The notes under the pieces are model-generated. The model made no database searches, was not told the DNA's origin, and saw nothing but the letters and a program-made list of their open reading frames with translations. 64,000 nucleotides of DNA, taken from assembly GCA_000151295.1 (NCBI GenBank), contig GG745342.1, positions 1,042,515 through 1,106,514 on the forward strand, written 5' to 3'. Below are positions 45,038 to 56,782 of the stretch, piece after piece (the stretch's first letter is position 1; the number at the start of each line of letters is the position of its first letter). The translations under genes were made by a program, and so were the position numbers. The DNA comes from Allomyces macrogynus ATCC 38327. Its lineage: Eukaryota > Blastocladiomycota > Blastocladiomycetes > Blastocladiales > Blastocladiaceae.

Positions 45038-47358
45038 TCACACCGGTTGGTACACGCGCACGACCGCATCCGCCCCCGCCGCCGCGACCCACCCGAACGA
45101 ATGAAACCTCGTCGTCCAGACCCCCTCGTCGCGCCGCCGCGCCACGGGTTCCGGCAACGCCTCGGCCACCACCGCGCGCGCCCCAACGTCCCACAGCCGT
45201 ACGCGGCCATCATGCGCCCCCGCCGCGAGTGTGAGCCCATTCGGGTGCAAATCGACCGCGGCGACCCCTGCCGTCCCGCCCGGGGCCGAGTGCAAACACG
45301 TGCCCGCGACCGGGTCGAGGAACCGGACCGCGCCGGACTCGTGCACGGAGACGAGCAGGTTGGTCAGTGGGTGCGCGACGACGCGGTTCGCTGCATCCCC
45401 CGCGACCGACGGTTGGATGGTGCAGGTGATTTGGCCCGTCTCGAGGTCGAATTGGCGCACGGTACCGTCGGTTGACGACGACCACAAGTGCCGCGCGTCG
45501 GCGGCGAGGAAGGAGACGGAAGTCGGGATTGATCCGGCCGGGGACCGGAGCGTGTGTTTCAGTGGGGTGGAGGTGGACAGTTGCGTGTCCCACAGGTGGA
45601 TCGCGCCGTCGGCCGAGCACGACGCGAGGAGCGCATGGAACGGGTGCGTCTTTAGGTCCCATACGGCGTCGGTGTGCCCGGAGAAGTCGCCGAGTCGCAG
45701 CGACTTGTCTAGTGGGTGACGTGAGGAAAAGTGAGTGTCGAGGCTTCAGCGAGATCGGAAAGGAGGAATGCGCAGCGTACCGTACGGACTATACATGGTC
45801 CGCTCGCTCGGCACCTTCCACAGCTTGATTGTGCCGTCAGCCGCGCCCGAAAACACTTTCTCGCCCGTCATGTCAAATGCGACGCTCAAGACGGGTGCCA
45901 AATGGCCGCGGAACGTGGCAAACGCCTCTGTGTCCCTGTGAAATCGAACGAACGCCGCATTAGATCTAGACCACACGGCAGCGCGCACACCAAAAAGGAC
46001 GTACTTCTTGGCGCGCTGCAAATTCCACAACTTGACCGTCATATCCTCGCTGCCCGACACCATGATCGGATCACTCGGATGGAAATCCACCATGCGCACC
46101 ACATCCACATGGTGCCGCAGCATCGACCGCAGCCGGTACGCGTACTGCGACGTCGACACCGGTGGCGGCGCGCTGACCGCCATCTCCTGCACCTCCGCGC
46201 CGTCCATGCGCGACATCGACTCGCGCCGCATTCGCCTGCCGGGAGCATTCCGCCGCCGGTCCGGCGCGTCCTGCTGACCGAGAAAGATGACACTGTTCGA
46301 CTCGGACGCGTCGGACGCGATCGAGACGGGCCGCGGGGCCGGCGGCTGGTCGGACCGTGCGCGCGGCATGAGCAGCATGTCGAGACTCGTCGATGCGCGC
46401 AGCGCCGGTGGCGCCGCGGGGGGTTCGTCGCGCGCAGACGTGGTGGGGGCGCCGGCGGCGGGCGGTATTGCCGGATCGACCGAGTCAGCGGCGTGCGCGG
46501 AGCTGCCGGGGGCGACGAGCGAGCTGACTTCCTTGAGGTAGCTAGATTGAAGGAGAAGGGTGGCGTGAGCCCCATGATCGTGCCGTGAAAGGCAAAAACG
46601 CAGCGATAGGAGCGAAACGTACGCTTTCAGCACTTCTCGACTACGCGTCGTCTCCTTGCGCGCCTTGAGCGACAGAATCGACGGCCGCTCGCGCAGCGTC
46701 GTGACGCCCGGCGGCGGCAAGAGTTGCGTGGGCGCTACAGGCGCATTTGCCGAGTCGGTCGCGGGTGCTGCTGCGGTCGTCGGACGCGGCGGCGTGTCAG
46801 TTGCCGTCGGTGCCGTGGCCGCGGCAGCAGCGGGTGGAGCGTCGAGCGCGCGCTGAGCAGTTCTCATCCTGGTGCAGGGAACCGCTCGACAGTCAGATTG
46901 TAGACGCCCTGTGGAGCAAGAAACCGCAACACCACATACCGCTCCTGGCGCAGCGCAAACTCGAGCAACTTGATGCGCTTGAGCAAATCGGCCTTGACGT
47001 TTTCGAGCCCGCGGCGCTCGCCCTCAAGAACCGCGACCCTGGACTGCGTGCGCGCGCCGCACTCGCGTCGTTAGGTCCCGCTCCCGTGCCCGGTTATCGC
47101 ACTCCACACGAAGGCACCAAGTACCTCGAGCTCGGCGCGCTCAATCTCCCAGGTATTGCGGTCCAGCTCGAACCGGCGCCATTCCGACTGAATAAACGCC
47201 AGGACCTTGGGCAGCGTCAACTGCGCGTCGGATGCGGCTGCCGCAGACGAGTTCGGACCGGGTACGCCCAGACCGAGCGCAGCGGCCGACCCGGTCAGCG
47301 TGCCGCGGTGCATGCTGCCACCGATGCCGTTGGGCAGGCGGTCGCCCGACGAGGCCAT
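45038..47358 (-). CDS. Striatin-family WD40 scaffold (STRIPAK)
   Basis: Six or more exons. Exon 1 (47358-47125) ends in the striatin N-terminus LTLPKVLAFIQSEWRRFELD and WEIERAELE, joined through the next exon to VADLLKRIKLLEFALRQER-type sequence, the caveolin-binding segment and coiled coil. After an Ala/Pro-rich linker comes a short conserved SREVLKAYLKEVS. The C-terminal half is a seven-blade WD40 propeller: HHVDVVRMVDFHP, EDMTVKLWNLQRAKK, FRGHLAPVLSVAFD, DGTIKLWKVPSERT, GHTDAVWDLKTHP, DGRVRLWDV and the end GADAVVRVYQPV. Striatin is the regulatory B subunit of PP2A in STRIPAK, which in fungi controls cell fusion, fruiting and septation. No calmodulin-binding segment was verified. Confidence 0.9.
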
Positions 47359-48002
47359 GGCGGGACTTGGTGGTGGTGGGGCAGCGACGGCCCGTGTGGG
47401 AGCAGCGGTCGCAAAACGGCGACGACGTTGGTCCAGGAACGGTCACGTCACGCTGCCAACGAGCTGGTTGGCTGGTCGCAGTTTCGGCACGGGCGGGCAC
47501 ACCGTCGGGCCGTGCAGATTGACGGCTGAATTCGGGCGTGAGCGTGCGGCTGCGAGGAGACGTAGGGTCGACGCTGGCTTGGCTGGCGGCGGCGGTTGGC
47601 GGATCGCGCACGGTGGACGGTGCTGGCACGGTTTGCGGGCACTGTTTGCTGCAGTTGGGGCCGGACGGGATCGGGGCGCACGGTCGCTGTCGTCAGCGGT
47701 CGCGCTGGTCGAAGTTGAAGGGACGGCGGGAGCGGGGTGGTGGTGGTGCGTTTGCCACTGCGTTGCTTTTGTTCGGGTCGCTCCAACCTCGACCGCACGG
47801 TTTACCGCAGCGCGTGCTCTGCGACAGACTTGGCAGTTGCAGTTCAACCCGAGAGACAGGGCTGCGCCGCCGAACGAGAGACGCGTTTCGCCACCCTCTT
47901 TCGAACCCGTCAATCCAAGTTGTTTGCATTTGCAGCATTCTGTCGCCGGCGTCCGGCACGCTCCACTCCCCACAATGGTATCAATCACGTCCACCCCCTT
48001 CC
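47359..48002. other. Spacer between striatin 5' end and UAP1 3' end
   Basis: Striatin promoter region plus UAP1 3' flank. No recognised motif; the long open frames on both strands follow from GC content. Confidence 0.5.
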
Positions 48003-49591
48003 TCACGCATCAATCTGGCACGGCGCCTGGACCGTCTTGCCCGCAAACCGCTCGAGCCCTTCGCCCGCATACGACGCGAGCGGCGAAATCTCGACCGCGC
48101 CGTCCCCCACAACCACGGCACCGACCGCGGCAAGGTATCGCCGGTGCAAGTCGAGAATGGCCTCGCGCGACGTGGCCGGCGAGTCGGGTCCCTCCTTGTT
48201 CTTCAGCGGCGCAAACTCGTCGCGCCGCTCGCCCTCCCAGACGGCAAACTGCGCGCAGAACGGGAACACGTCAAAAATGAACAGTTCCATCTTGACGCCG
48301 TTGGGCTTTTCGGGCTTGACCCCGCTCCCCGTGGCCAGGTCGACGTGCGCAATCTTCTTGTGCGCAACGTGGTACTCCAGCTGGTCTTCAATCTCAACCA
48401 CGCGCTCGAGGAACGCGCGCGTGTAGAAGTGGTTGGCGATATTCGCCGCCGACAATGCCAGCGACCCGTCCGGGTTGCGCGCGTGTGCGAGCTCCTTTGG
48501 GATCTCAGAGTACTCGACGACGCCGTACTTGCCGTTGCGCACGCACACGACGCCCACAGGCTCGTCAGCGTCGGTCTTGCGCACCGTCTTGGCGCCGACT
48601 TCAGCGCCGCGGTCGAGACAGTACCCGAGAAAGACCGGGTCAGCCACCTTGACCAGGCAATTGTCGACGCAGTAGGCGTGCAGGTACTCGATCCCGTGCT
48701 GCTTCATGTGCGCGAGCACGCCCGACGTCGAGAGCGCCGCGTATACGCCGCCGTTGCCGTCGGGCGCGAGCGCGAGACGGTGCTTGGCCTCGAGGTAGAT
48801 TTTGCCGTCCTGCGTGAGCGCTGGGAGCGTGCCTATGTACCGATCGAGAATTCCATTTCAATTGCCCCGTCATGCATGAACTGCCATGCGCACCCTCCGT
48901 GTGCCGAAGTACCGAAGAGGAGCCATGGCCGGTCCCGGATCATCAACGTACCCTGCTCGAAAAAGTGCACCTGCTCCTTGTCGAGCCCAAAGTACTTGTG
49001 CTTCTCAAAGAACGCAACCGTCTCGGCGCGGGTCGGGCCCGACACCATGACATACCACGGCAGCGTCCCGCCGGCCACCGTCTGCAACCGGCGCAGCCGT
49101 TCAGCCTGCAACTGGAACAGCGACTTCCCGCTCGGCAACCCGATATCGTAGCACCCCTTGGGCGCGGCCGACCCGAGCCGCGTTCCCTGCCCGCCGGCCA
49201 TCAGCAACACGCCCACTTGGCCGGCCTTGATCGCAGCCAGGCCGCGCGCGCGGTACTTGTCCATGGTCTCGGCGGCGACCGACGCGGACGACTGGAACGC
49301 CGTGGCGGGCAGCGGCGCGATCGAGGCGGTCGCCGGGTCGACGCGCGACGCGGCCATGGCCGCGGCGTGGATCCGGTTCACGCGCGCCGGGTCGATCGAC
49401 GCGAGCTGCGCGGCAAGCTCGGCTTGTTCCGTCGCGGAAAGCGTCGGCCAGAACGTGAACACGTGGCCCTGCCCGGCGGCCTCGTACTTGGCGCGCAGCG
49501 CGTCGACGGTCGCAGCAGCGACCGTCGTCGTCGAGGACTTGCCAGGAGCGGGCGTGGGTTGGGCTTGGGGTTCGGTTTGCGTCGGCGCCAT
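48003..49591 (-). CDS. UAP1: UDP-N-acetylglucosamine pyrophosphorylase
   Basis: Two exons (49591-48952, 48832-48003) give 489 codons. The enzyme makes UDP-GlcNAc from UTP and GlcNAc-1-phosphate, the precursor for chitin, N-glycans and GPI anchors, in the cytosol. Signature: LLMAGGQGTRLGSAAPKGCY (UTP-binding loop) followed by GLPSGKSLFQLQAER. Further family blocks are WYVMVSGPT, EQVHFFEQGTLPALTQDG, LALAPDGNGGVYAALS (uridine and sugar binding), GIEYLHAYCVDN and ELFIFDVFPF. The length and order are those of yeast Qri1 and human UAP1. An ATG in a short 5' UTR with a TATA box about 90 bp upstream supports the start. Confidence 0.94.
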
Positions 49592-50498
49592 GGTGTGTCT
49601 TGTGTGCGAACTGGAAGGTGGGGTCGGGGCAAAGGGGTGCAGTGCCGAGGAGAGGAAAAGGAGCGCGGCAGTGGCGGGAATTTATAGGCCGAACAAGATT
49701 ACCCACGTTGTGTGCTGAAGACCCGATCGATCACAACGAGAGAACCACGTTTGTGGCCGTCGCGAAGCGCCAAACTTGCGAGTCACGGCACCAAGTCTCG
49801 CACACCAGAAAACGGCCGCAAACAGATGTTCGCGGCAAAGCACCGCCGTCCCATCTCCACATCGCCAACGCACAGAAACCATCCACCCTTTGAGCACGAT
49901 TCCACAGACAGGGTCATCGAAAATGCCGACTTCGCGCATAGTTCAAGTTGTCATGGCGAGGGCTTGCAGAGACCAGAGCCGAAGCATCAGGCCAAAGGGC
50001 GCGCAACAGCTGGCCAACAATCCAGCATCCGACTGGCCTCTCTCCGCGGGCCCGATTGCGGGGAGTGCCGCCTCGATTGGTGGGCCCTCGCCTGGAAAGC
50101 TCCGCATCATGGACGTCGGGAGGGGATGCGAATGATTGTGTGTGATTATTACCAAACATGGGAGCGAACGCGTCTCGCGGGCGTCTCGCGATGCTCTCGT
50201 TCACCGACGCGAGCGTGCCGCACGTGCGCCTCCGGCTCACCTCCTTCCCCCGCGCGACGGACGCGGCCGCGCCCTGCCGCACCGCGGAGCACAGCCGCCC
50301 CACCTTGTCCGCCCAAGTACCATTTCATATTCCGGCAACCGACTTGCTGCAATCTCTGTGCCCGCGACCCGCGCCCAATAAAGCGCGCCTGCCTGCCGCC
50401 AGTCGCCTCTGCCGCCGTCGCTTCTTCTTTCAAGGACCGCGCCGCTGCCGCCACCAACGTCGCCTCTGTCCTTTGATCCGAGGCCGCTGCCCAGCACC
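49592..50498. other. Divergent promoter region UAP1 / alpha-actinin
   Basis: Holds the TATA box for UAP1. The left half (49690-50150) is less GC-rich. No repeat or RNA gene was recognised. Confidence 0.5.
49681..49686 (-). promoter_or_regulatory. TATA box of UAP1
   Basis: TATAAA on the minus strand within GGCCTATAAATTCC, about 90-95 bp upstream of the ATG at 49591. Confidence 0.55.
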
Positions 50499-52996
50499 AT
50501 GACGCCCTCGCCCATGAAGACGTCGTCGCAGCACGGGTCGCACGACTCGCTCGCGACGTCTGGCCCGAGCGCCGCGTCGCGCTCGTCGGTCCAGGACACG
50601 GCCAAGATCATGGACAAGGCCTGGGAGGACGTGCAGAAAAAGAGTACGCCTTGGCCATCTCGCTCTCCACGCTCGCGCGCAAGGAGGCAAGGAGGAAGCA
50701 CACCAAAGTGGCAGTCCTGCATTCGTGGGTTGGGGACACGACAGCTGACGACGAGATCCAGCGTTCACGAAATGGGTCAATACCAAGCTGCAGATGCGCG
50801 GGCTCGCCATCAACGACATCACGACCGATTTGACCGACGGCGTCAACTTGATTCAGCTGCTCGGTACACTTTTCTCGCGCTTGCTCGAATATCGTCCCGA
50901 TCATGCCCGAAATTCTGACGCTTCGCCTGCCCTCGATCCCCAGAAATCATTGGCGACGAGTCACTCGGCAAGTTCAACCGCGTGCCCAAGATGCGCATTC
51001 AGAAGATCGAGAACCAGAACACGGCTCTCGCGTTCATCAAGCGCCGCGGCGTGAACCTGACCAACATTGGCGCCGAGGACTTGACCGACGGCAACGAAAA
51101 GCTTGCACTCGGCCTGATCTGGACCATTATCTTGCGGTTCACGATCGCCGATATTTCCGAGGAGGGGCTCACGGCCAAGGAGGGGTTACTGCTCTGGTGC
51201 CAGCGTAAGACGGCGCCCTACAACCCGGAGGTCCAGGTCAAGGACTTTTCGTTTAGCTGGCAGGACGGGCTCGCGTTGTACGTTTGCTTTCGGATTCGGA
51301 TCGGGATTCGATGTTGCTTGAGACTCATACGACGACGGCTCGGATCGCTCTCGTTTCTAGCTGCGCGCTGAGTACGTGTCGCAATCCCTCTCCAATCTGC
51401 GTGTGCTGGCAACTTTGCCCAACTCACCCGTTAATCGACCTCAAATCCAGTCCACCGCCACCGCCCGGACCTGCTCGACTTCCACGCACTCAACAAGGCC
51501 GACAAGCACGGCAACATGGCGCTGGCGTTTGACGTGGCGGCCAAGCACCTCGGCATCCCGAAACTGCTCGACGTCGAGGACGTGGTCGACTTGCCCAAGC
51601 CCGACGAGCGGTCCGTCATGACCTACGTCGCGCAGTACTTTCACGCCTTCTCACAGCTCGACAAGTATGAAGTGGCCGGCCGCCGCGTCGCCAAGTTTGC
51701 CGAACTCATGTCCTCCGTCTTCCAAATGCAAAACGACTACGAGCGGCGCGCGCGCGCGTTGCTCGACGGCATGGCCGCGCAGCAGGCCGCGTGGCACGGC
51801 GAGCCACCCGCCGCGGCGTACGTGGATGCTAAGCAGCAGTCGAACGCGTTCAACGAGTACAAGTCGACGGTCAAGCGCGGGTGGGTCGCGGAGAAGCGCG
51901 ACTTGGATGCGTTGCTCGGCAATATCCAGACCAAGCTCATTACATACCACTTGAAGCCGTATGCCCCGCCCAAGGGGCTCGCCCCGGCCGATGTGGATGC
52001 GGCGTGGCAGGCGCACCTCACGCATGAGGCCAACCGCAAGAAGGCGATCAACGCACAGATCAAGGAGATCAAGGAGAAGCTGATGGTCGCGTTTGCCAAG
52101 ACGGCCAACGACTTGCAGGCGCACTTGAACACCATGTCGGCCGCGCTCGCCGGGTTGAACGGCGAGCTCGACGACCAGCGCGCGAAAGTCGAGGCCGCGC
52201 AGGCCGAACTGCCCAAGCACCAGGCGGCGCTGCAGGAACTGAAGCGCATCGGGCGCCAGTGCGAGGCGGCGAACGTCGAGGAGAACGAGTACACGATTTA
52301 CGCGGTCGAGGACGTTGAGTTTGATCTCGGGCTCGTGGCCACGGCGCTGACCAAGAAGCTGCAGTTTATCGAGAACCAGTCGGTCGCGCGGCAGCTCACC
52401 AACTTGACGCCGCAGCAGCTCGAGGAGTTTGAGGTGCGCACTTGCTTCGTCGTTTGGGTCCTTCTGATGGCCCGGCGTGGAGCTAACCCGGATCGCGGAC
52501 GCGTGCGGTCGAACTCTAGACGACGTTCCGTCACTTTGACAAGGATCTGTCGAACACGCTCAACGCCATCGAGTTCAAGGCGTCGCTTGCGGGTCTCGGC
52601 ATCGCCTATACGGTACGTTTAGTTCTCCCACACGGTACACTCACACGACGACCAACTCACGCTCTCCCTTCCGACGCCGACCAGGACGCCGAATTCGACC
52701 AAGTCTTCACACAAGTGTCGGGCGGCACGGCCGAGATCAACTTTGAGCAGTTTGTGCAGTACATGCGGTCGGTGACCGAGGACAAGACGTCGTCGCCCGA
52801 CCAAGTGCTCGCTGCGTTCCAGGCGCTCGCGAACGCCAAGGGCCACGTCACCGAGGCCGATATGCGCGTCGCGCACATCACTCCCGAGGTCATGACCTAC
52901 CTGCGCGAGGCCATGCCGCACGCCAATGGCGACAAGGACGCGCTCGACTACCGCGCGTTCCTCACGCAGTGCTTTGAGGGCACGGGCGTGCAGTAA
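50499..52996 (+). CDS. Alpha-actinin (short-rod fungal type)
   Basis: Seven exons (50499-50643, 50762-50863, 50944-51277, 51361-51371, 51451-52433, 52520-52612, 52685-52996) give 659 codons. It cross-links F-actin in the cytokinetic ring and at adhesion-like sites. Two calponin-homology domains: CH1 with [13 protein letters not shown] and [13 protein letters not shown]2 with [31 protein letters not shown] and [20 protein letters not shown]. Then a short rod of one or two spectrin-like repeats (about residues 255-500) and a C-terminal calmodulin-like domain beginning [14 protein letters not shown]. In the EF-hand loops several Ca ligands are replaced, suggesting Ca-independent binding. Exon 4 is only 11 nt and encodes FCALI residues in CH2. 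The size is like S. pombe Ain1. Confidence 0.93.
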
Positions 52997-53433
52997 GGAA
53001 GGTGGAGAAGAAGGAGAAGGGCGTGGAGACGCTCCGCACCGCATGGTGAAGGAGAGGGATGAAACTCGTTTGGCGGTGGAGGAAGTCGAGGAGGAGCAGA
53101 ATACCACTCGCAAGCCAGCCAACGTTGGGTCGGCTGGTGAATAAATCGTTTCCTGGTTCATGGTTCAGGAGCGCGTCCACACCCCAAGAGCATTTGGGAT
53201 TGCAAGTGTGGGCACCTGTCATTTCGCTTCAGCCCAAATCCACTGATCAGGTCAAGGGAGGTCTCGCGGTAGGCGCAAGGGTCGTCCATGGAAATACTCT
53301 GGCAATCTCTTCTATTTTCCTATCTCACCAAACCCTGCCACCATCCCATTTTTGCTGTCTTTCTCCAAGTTCGCCGACCTCGCCGACCGACAACTGCTCG
53401 ACCGATTGCCCACAACAGCGCTGGCTCGAAGAA
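52997..53433. other. 3' flank of alpha-actinin
   Basis: Presumed 3' UTR followed by the degraded 5' end of the AMP-binding pseudogene. Nothing else recognised. Confidence 0.4.
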
Positions 53434-54600
53434 TATCCTCTCCCTTCAGACCCCCTGGGCATCCTGCACATTCGCGACCTAATTGTTCCGGGTCAGGCCA
53501 TGCTGCCGTCGACCGAGGCGCAGCTGGGTCTGGACGACACGGCGATCATTCTCTTCACCACGTACGTCCGGTCGCCTCGCTTCCATTTCGCGTCGTCGTG
53601 CACAACTGACCCCGCATCCCGCGTCCATGACAATCGAATCAGCGGCACGACGGGCGCCCACCGCAAGGCCTTGCAAGTCACGCGCCGCATGATCTTGAGC
53701 ACCATGGTGCAGCTGCACATGCCGCAAAAGGGCACGGCGGCGCGGTCCGACGACCCGACCAAAATAGTGACCATCAACGCGCAAGTGCGGCACGATGGCG
53801 TCGCCGGGTTCTACCATCTGTCGGGCACGCTCGTCGGCCTGAGCTCGGCGCTGTTGGGCTCGCGGCGCCGCAGTCGGGGGCGACGCAGAAGAATGCAAAG
53901 GAGATCTTGGGTGGTACGTCGTTCTGCTTGCCATCCGGTGATCCGTTCATTTCGACCCGGTCAGCTGAGCAAACCGTCCTCGGTGATTGATCTAGTCAAC
54001 GTCATTCAAGGGTACGGTTCGACCGAAGCGCTCGCGGTCGCCATGCCGCACTGGGGCAAGGGCGCGCTGCGGCACGGCACGATTGGTTGGCTCAAGCCCG
54101 GCATGAAAGCGCTGCTCTTCGACCCGACGACGCAGCAGCCGCACCCGATTAACAAGAACGGGTCGATGGGCCCCGGCGAGTTTGTGATCCGCGCGGCCCG
54201 AGCGTTATGTCCGATACGACGGGCTACTCTGACCGCCCCTGAAGTAGCCAAGGCCGTCTTTGTCACATTTGGCGGCAAGTCGTTTTACCGCATGGGCGAC
54301 TTGGTCGTCATGGGCGAGTCCGATTTTCTCAAGCGGCATGACGTGCTCGACGTGGTTGTTGTGCCCGTCCCCGCTGTTTCGGGTGACGGCGACGACAATG
54401 ACCAAGCTGCGTGCGCGCTGGTCGCGCCGCGGTCCAAGTCTGTGCTCGCCGACCCGGCCGCGCAAAAGGCGCTCGCCAAGGCCATTGCCGACCAGGTCGC
54501 GCGGGCCTTGCCACCGCACATGCATTTGACGGGTGGCATTGTTATGAACTATCCCTCCTCACTTGCGATGCTAATCGACAGTACCTTTCTCACATTCAGC
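53434..54600 (+). pseudogene. Decayed AMP-binding (acyl/aryl-CoA synthetase-like) gene
   Basis: Pieces of the adenylate-forming family occur in order but not in one frame: LGLDDTAIILFTT and, after a possible intron, GTTGAHRKAL (weakened A3 core), FYHLSGTLVGLSSALLG, then in another frame APQSGATQKNAKEIL, then GYGSTEALAVAMPHWG (A5 core), FYRMGDLVVMGESDF (A7 region) and VVVPVPAV. The large segment normally between A3 and A5 is missing. Frame changes are needed near 53860 and 54220, and the A8 hinge with its Arg/Lys-Asp and the catalytic A10 Lys are absent. An uninterrupted long frame exists, but it reads through these parts out of phase. It was probably a 4-coumarate-CoA-ligase-type enzyme. Confidence 0.6.
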
Positions 54601-54654
54601 GATGAACGCAGACGTTCATGATACTTCCTAGTCACCACACCGCGGCTGGCTGTT

Positions 54655-54740
54655 GTTGACGTGGTTCGCTTGTTGACGTGTTCGCTTGTTGACGTGGTTC
54701 GCTTGTTGACATGGTTTGGGCTGCTGACGTGGTTTGGCCC
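54655..54740 (+). repeat. Five tandem copies of a 16-18-nt unit
   Basis: Unit GTTGACGTGGTTCGCTT at 54655, 54672, 54688, 54705 and 54723. The last two are diverged (GTTGACATGGTTTGGG and GCTGACGTGGTTTGGC). Confidence 0.85.
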
Positions 54741-54911
54741 TCAACGTTCGGTGTCCCGCGCCGCTCATACAAAAAACGGCAGCGTGGGCGAGGCGAGATC
54801 ATCATTCCCCTCGCTCCCTAACTCCTCTCACAACTCGGACTTCGCTCCCGCTCCGCTGTTACTTTCCTGCGCCGCCTGGCCCTTCCAACCTCGCCTTCAA
54901 CAATTTGAAGC

Positions 54912-56200
54912 ATGAGTGCTGCGCTCTCCTCGCAAATGGAGACGTTGGAGTTGGAGAAGGGAACGCCCAATTCAACGGCACACCACGTCTGTTGCGACTG
55001 TCTTCCACACGGACCCCAAGAACGAAGCTCTCGACATTTCTCTCACGCCTGCACAGCATGTATCGGCCATCGAGGCGCTCCCGATCAATGTGAAAAACCG
55101 CATCGCCAAGTGTTTCGTGACCCCAGGGTTTCATGGGATGACCTGGTACGACACCACCGTCGCTCTTGCACAGACGTCACCATACTGGTATGCATCAGCG
55201 CTGGACGCAGCTATCCGGTATGCTTATGGGATTACGACCTTGCACAGCGGCTAGAACGTCCCGGGTATTGGTTTTACTGCATTCGGACGACCGATTGGTC
55301 ACTTGGTTGCAGCTCCACACGCCGATCCGCCGCATGTGTACCTCGTGCTCGAGGCACGACCTGTTGCTGAGGCCATTCCCACTGAAACATTGGAGAACAT
55401 TGCAGAGCCCCAAAATGGTGGCACTCACCATGTACACTTTATTACGTCGTGGACCCGCCTCCCGCTGACGGCTCTGCGTGGCCACGTTTGCATTGATCCC
55501 GAGTTTCGTCTTGCACATGTGCCACAAAATATCACGTCCATCAAGATGTTCAAGGACAATGATAATGATGACGGCATGCCAACCTGGTCCCAATACCTGT
55601 TGCAACTGCCAGTCACACTTCACTCTCTCGACGTGGAGATTCTGGGTAATGGTGAGGACGACCTTGCTTCTGCACTCTGTAAACTCAACCAACTGTGCAC
55701 GCTCAAGGTGATAAAGAGATGGGCCCAGGTGTCGGAGTCCTATAATTGGCAAGCCTTTTTTGCCTCTATCTCATGCTTGATTCAAACAATTGAGTGGGCA
55801 GTTGACAGCAACAATGCTGCAAGCGACCAAGTATGACGCTGCCATTTCCGGCTCTCAAGGATATCGAGTATTACGCAGAGAGCCACTCGAAACAACCTGG
55901 ATGGTTCCTCGCATCCATTGCTGCACCGAACCTGACATGTCTCACGATTCACTTCTTGGATGAATCATGGACTCGGGCTGAAGTTGGCGTGATTGCGCGC
56001 CAGCTGCCCAAGTTTCCCGCACTCCACAAGCTTTACCTTCTTGGTGGGGTTAGTGAAGTGGGGGAGCGCCCTGCAGCGAATCGTGCTGCTCGCAGGCTGG
56101 TCCAGCCCTTGTTGAGAGGGATTCCCACGTCAGTAGTGATGCTCACCGTGAACTTTCGATTCGAGAAGGATGTCAACGATAGCGACAAGGTCTGCATCGT
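54912..56200 (+). pseudogene. Leucine-rich (F-box/LRR-like) gene, interrupted
   Basis: Three coding-like blocks follow each other in different phases. An ATG at 54912 leads into a block with NEALDISLTPAQHVSAIEAL, needing a frame change or a 34-nt intron near 54990. An in-frame TAG lies at 55252-55254. Then come PADPPHVYLVLEA-type sequence, VPQNITSIKMF, LPVTLHSLDVEIL and LCKLNQLCTLKVI, the spacing of irregular leucine-rich repeats. A further frame change near 55835 leads to FPALKDIEYYAES and APNLTCLTIHFLDES. No F-box was verified. The AT content is higher than in neighbouring genes. It resembles lineage-specific LRR proteins of fungi and looks recently inactivated. Unusual very short introns would be the alternative. 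Confidence 0.5.
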
Positions 56201-56383
56201 CGCCGCACGCACTGCCCCAGCGCCACGGCCAGCAAGGGCAGCACCAACCCGGCCAGCACCGCCACCACCCGCTCCATCGCATCGTGCTCTCGCCCTGGCC
56301 GAGGGTGCCGCGACAACTGTCGAGCAGGCGGGTGGGCTGCTGGGCTCGCTCCAAAAGGCAACGGCACCACTAAGACGAAGAGC

Positions 56384-56593
56384 TTGCTCGCTGCCGGGGC
56401 CAAGAAGGTGACGCCGACCGGCAAGAAGGCCGCGTCGATCAAGGCTCCGGACAAGGCCCTAAAGGTCGTCGCCAAGCCCAGCCACGCCGCGTTCAAGAAG
56501 ACGAGGGCTGCCGCGCCTCCACAGCCGGCAGCGATCGCCAGCAAGGCCCACGCGGCGGCAGTAGCAGCGGCAGCGGCCCCGGCCGTGCAATAG
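56384..56593 (+). other. Lys/Ala-rich open frame, uncertain
   Basis: A frame with VTPTGKKAASIKAPDKALKV followed by Ala-rich sequence and a stop at 56591-56593 resembles a histone H1-like basic tail. The opposite strand of the same bases is open too and very hydrophobic, so composition alone could explain both. No start exon was found. Confidence 0.25.
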
Positions 56594-56782
56594 CGCGACG
56601 GAGACTTGAATCTCGTGCAGTTGACACCGTTGAGCGATTTTCTGGTCGCGGTGCAGGTACATGTGGTGCAAACGCGTACGTGGGGTGCCAACGGATGGGA
56701 TGGGTTGCTGGATTGCAAGACGAACCAACTGAATTCTCTGTTTCGGCGGTTTTGTAGGTGATATGGAAGCGAACTGGGCGTG

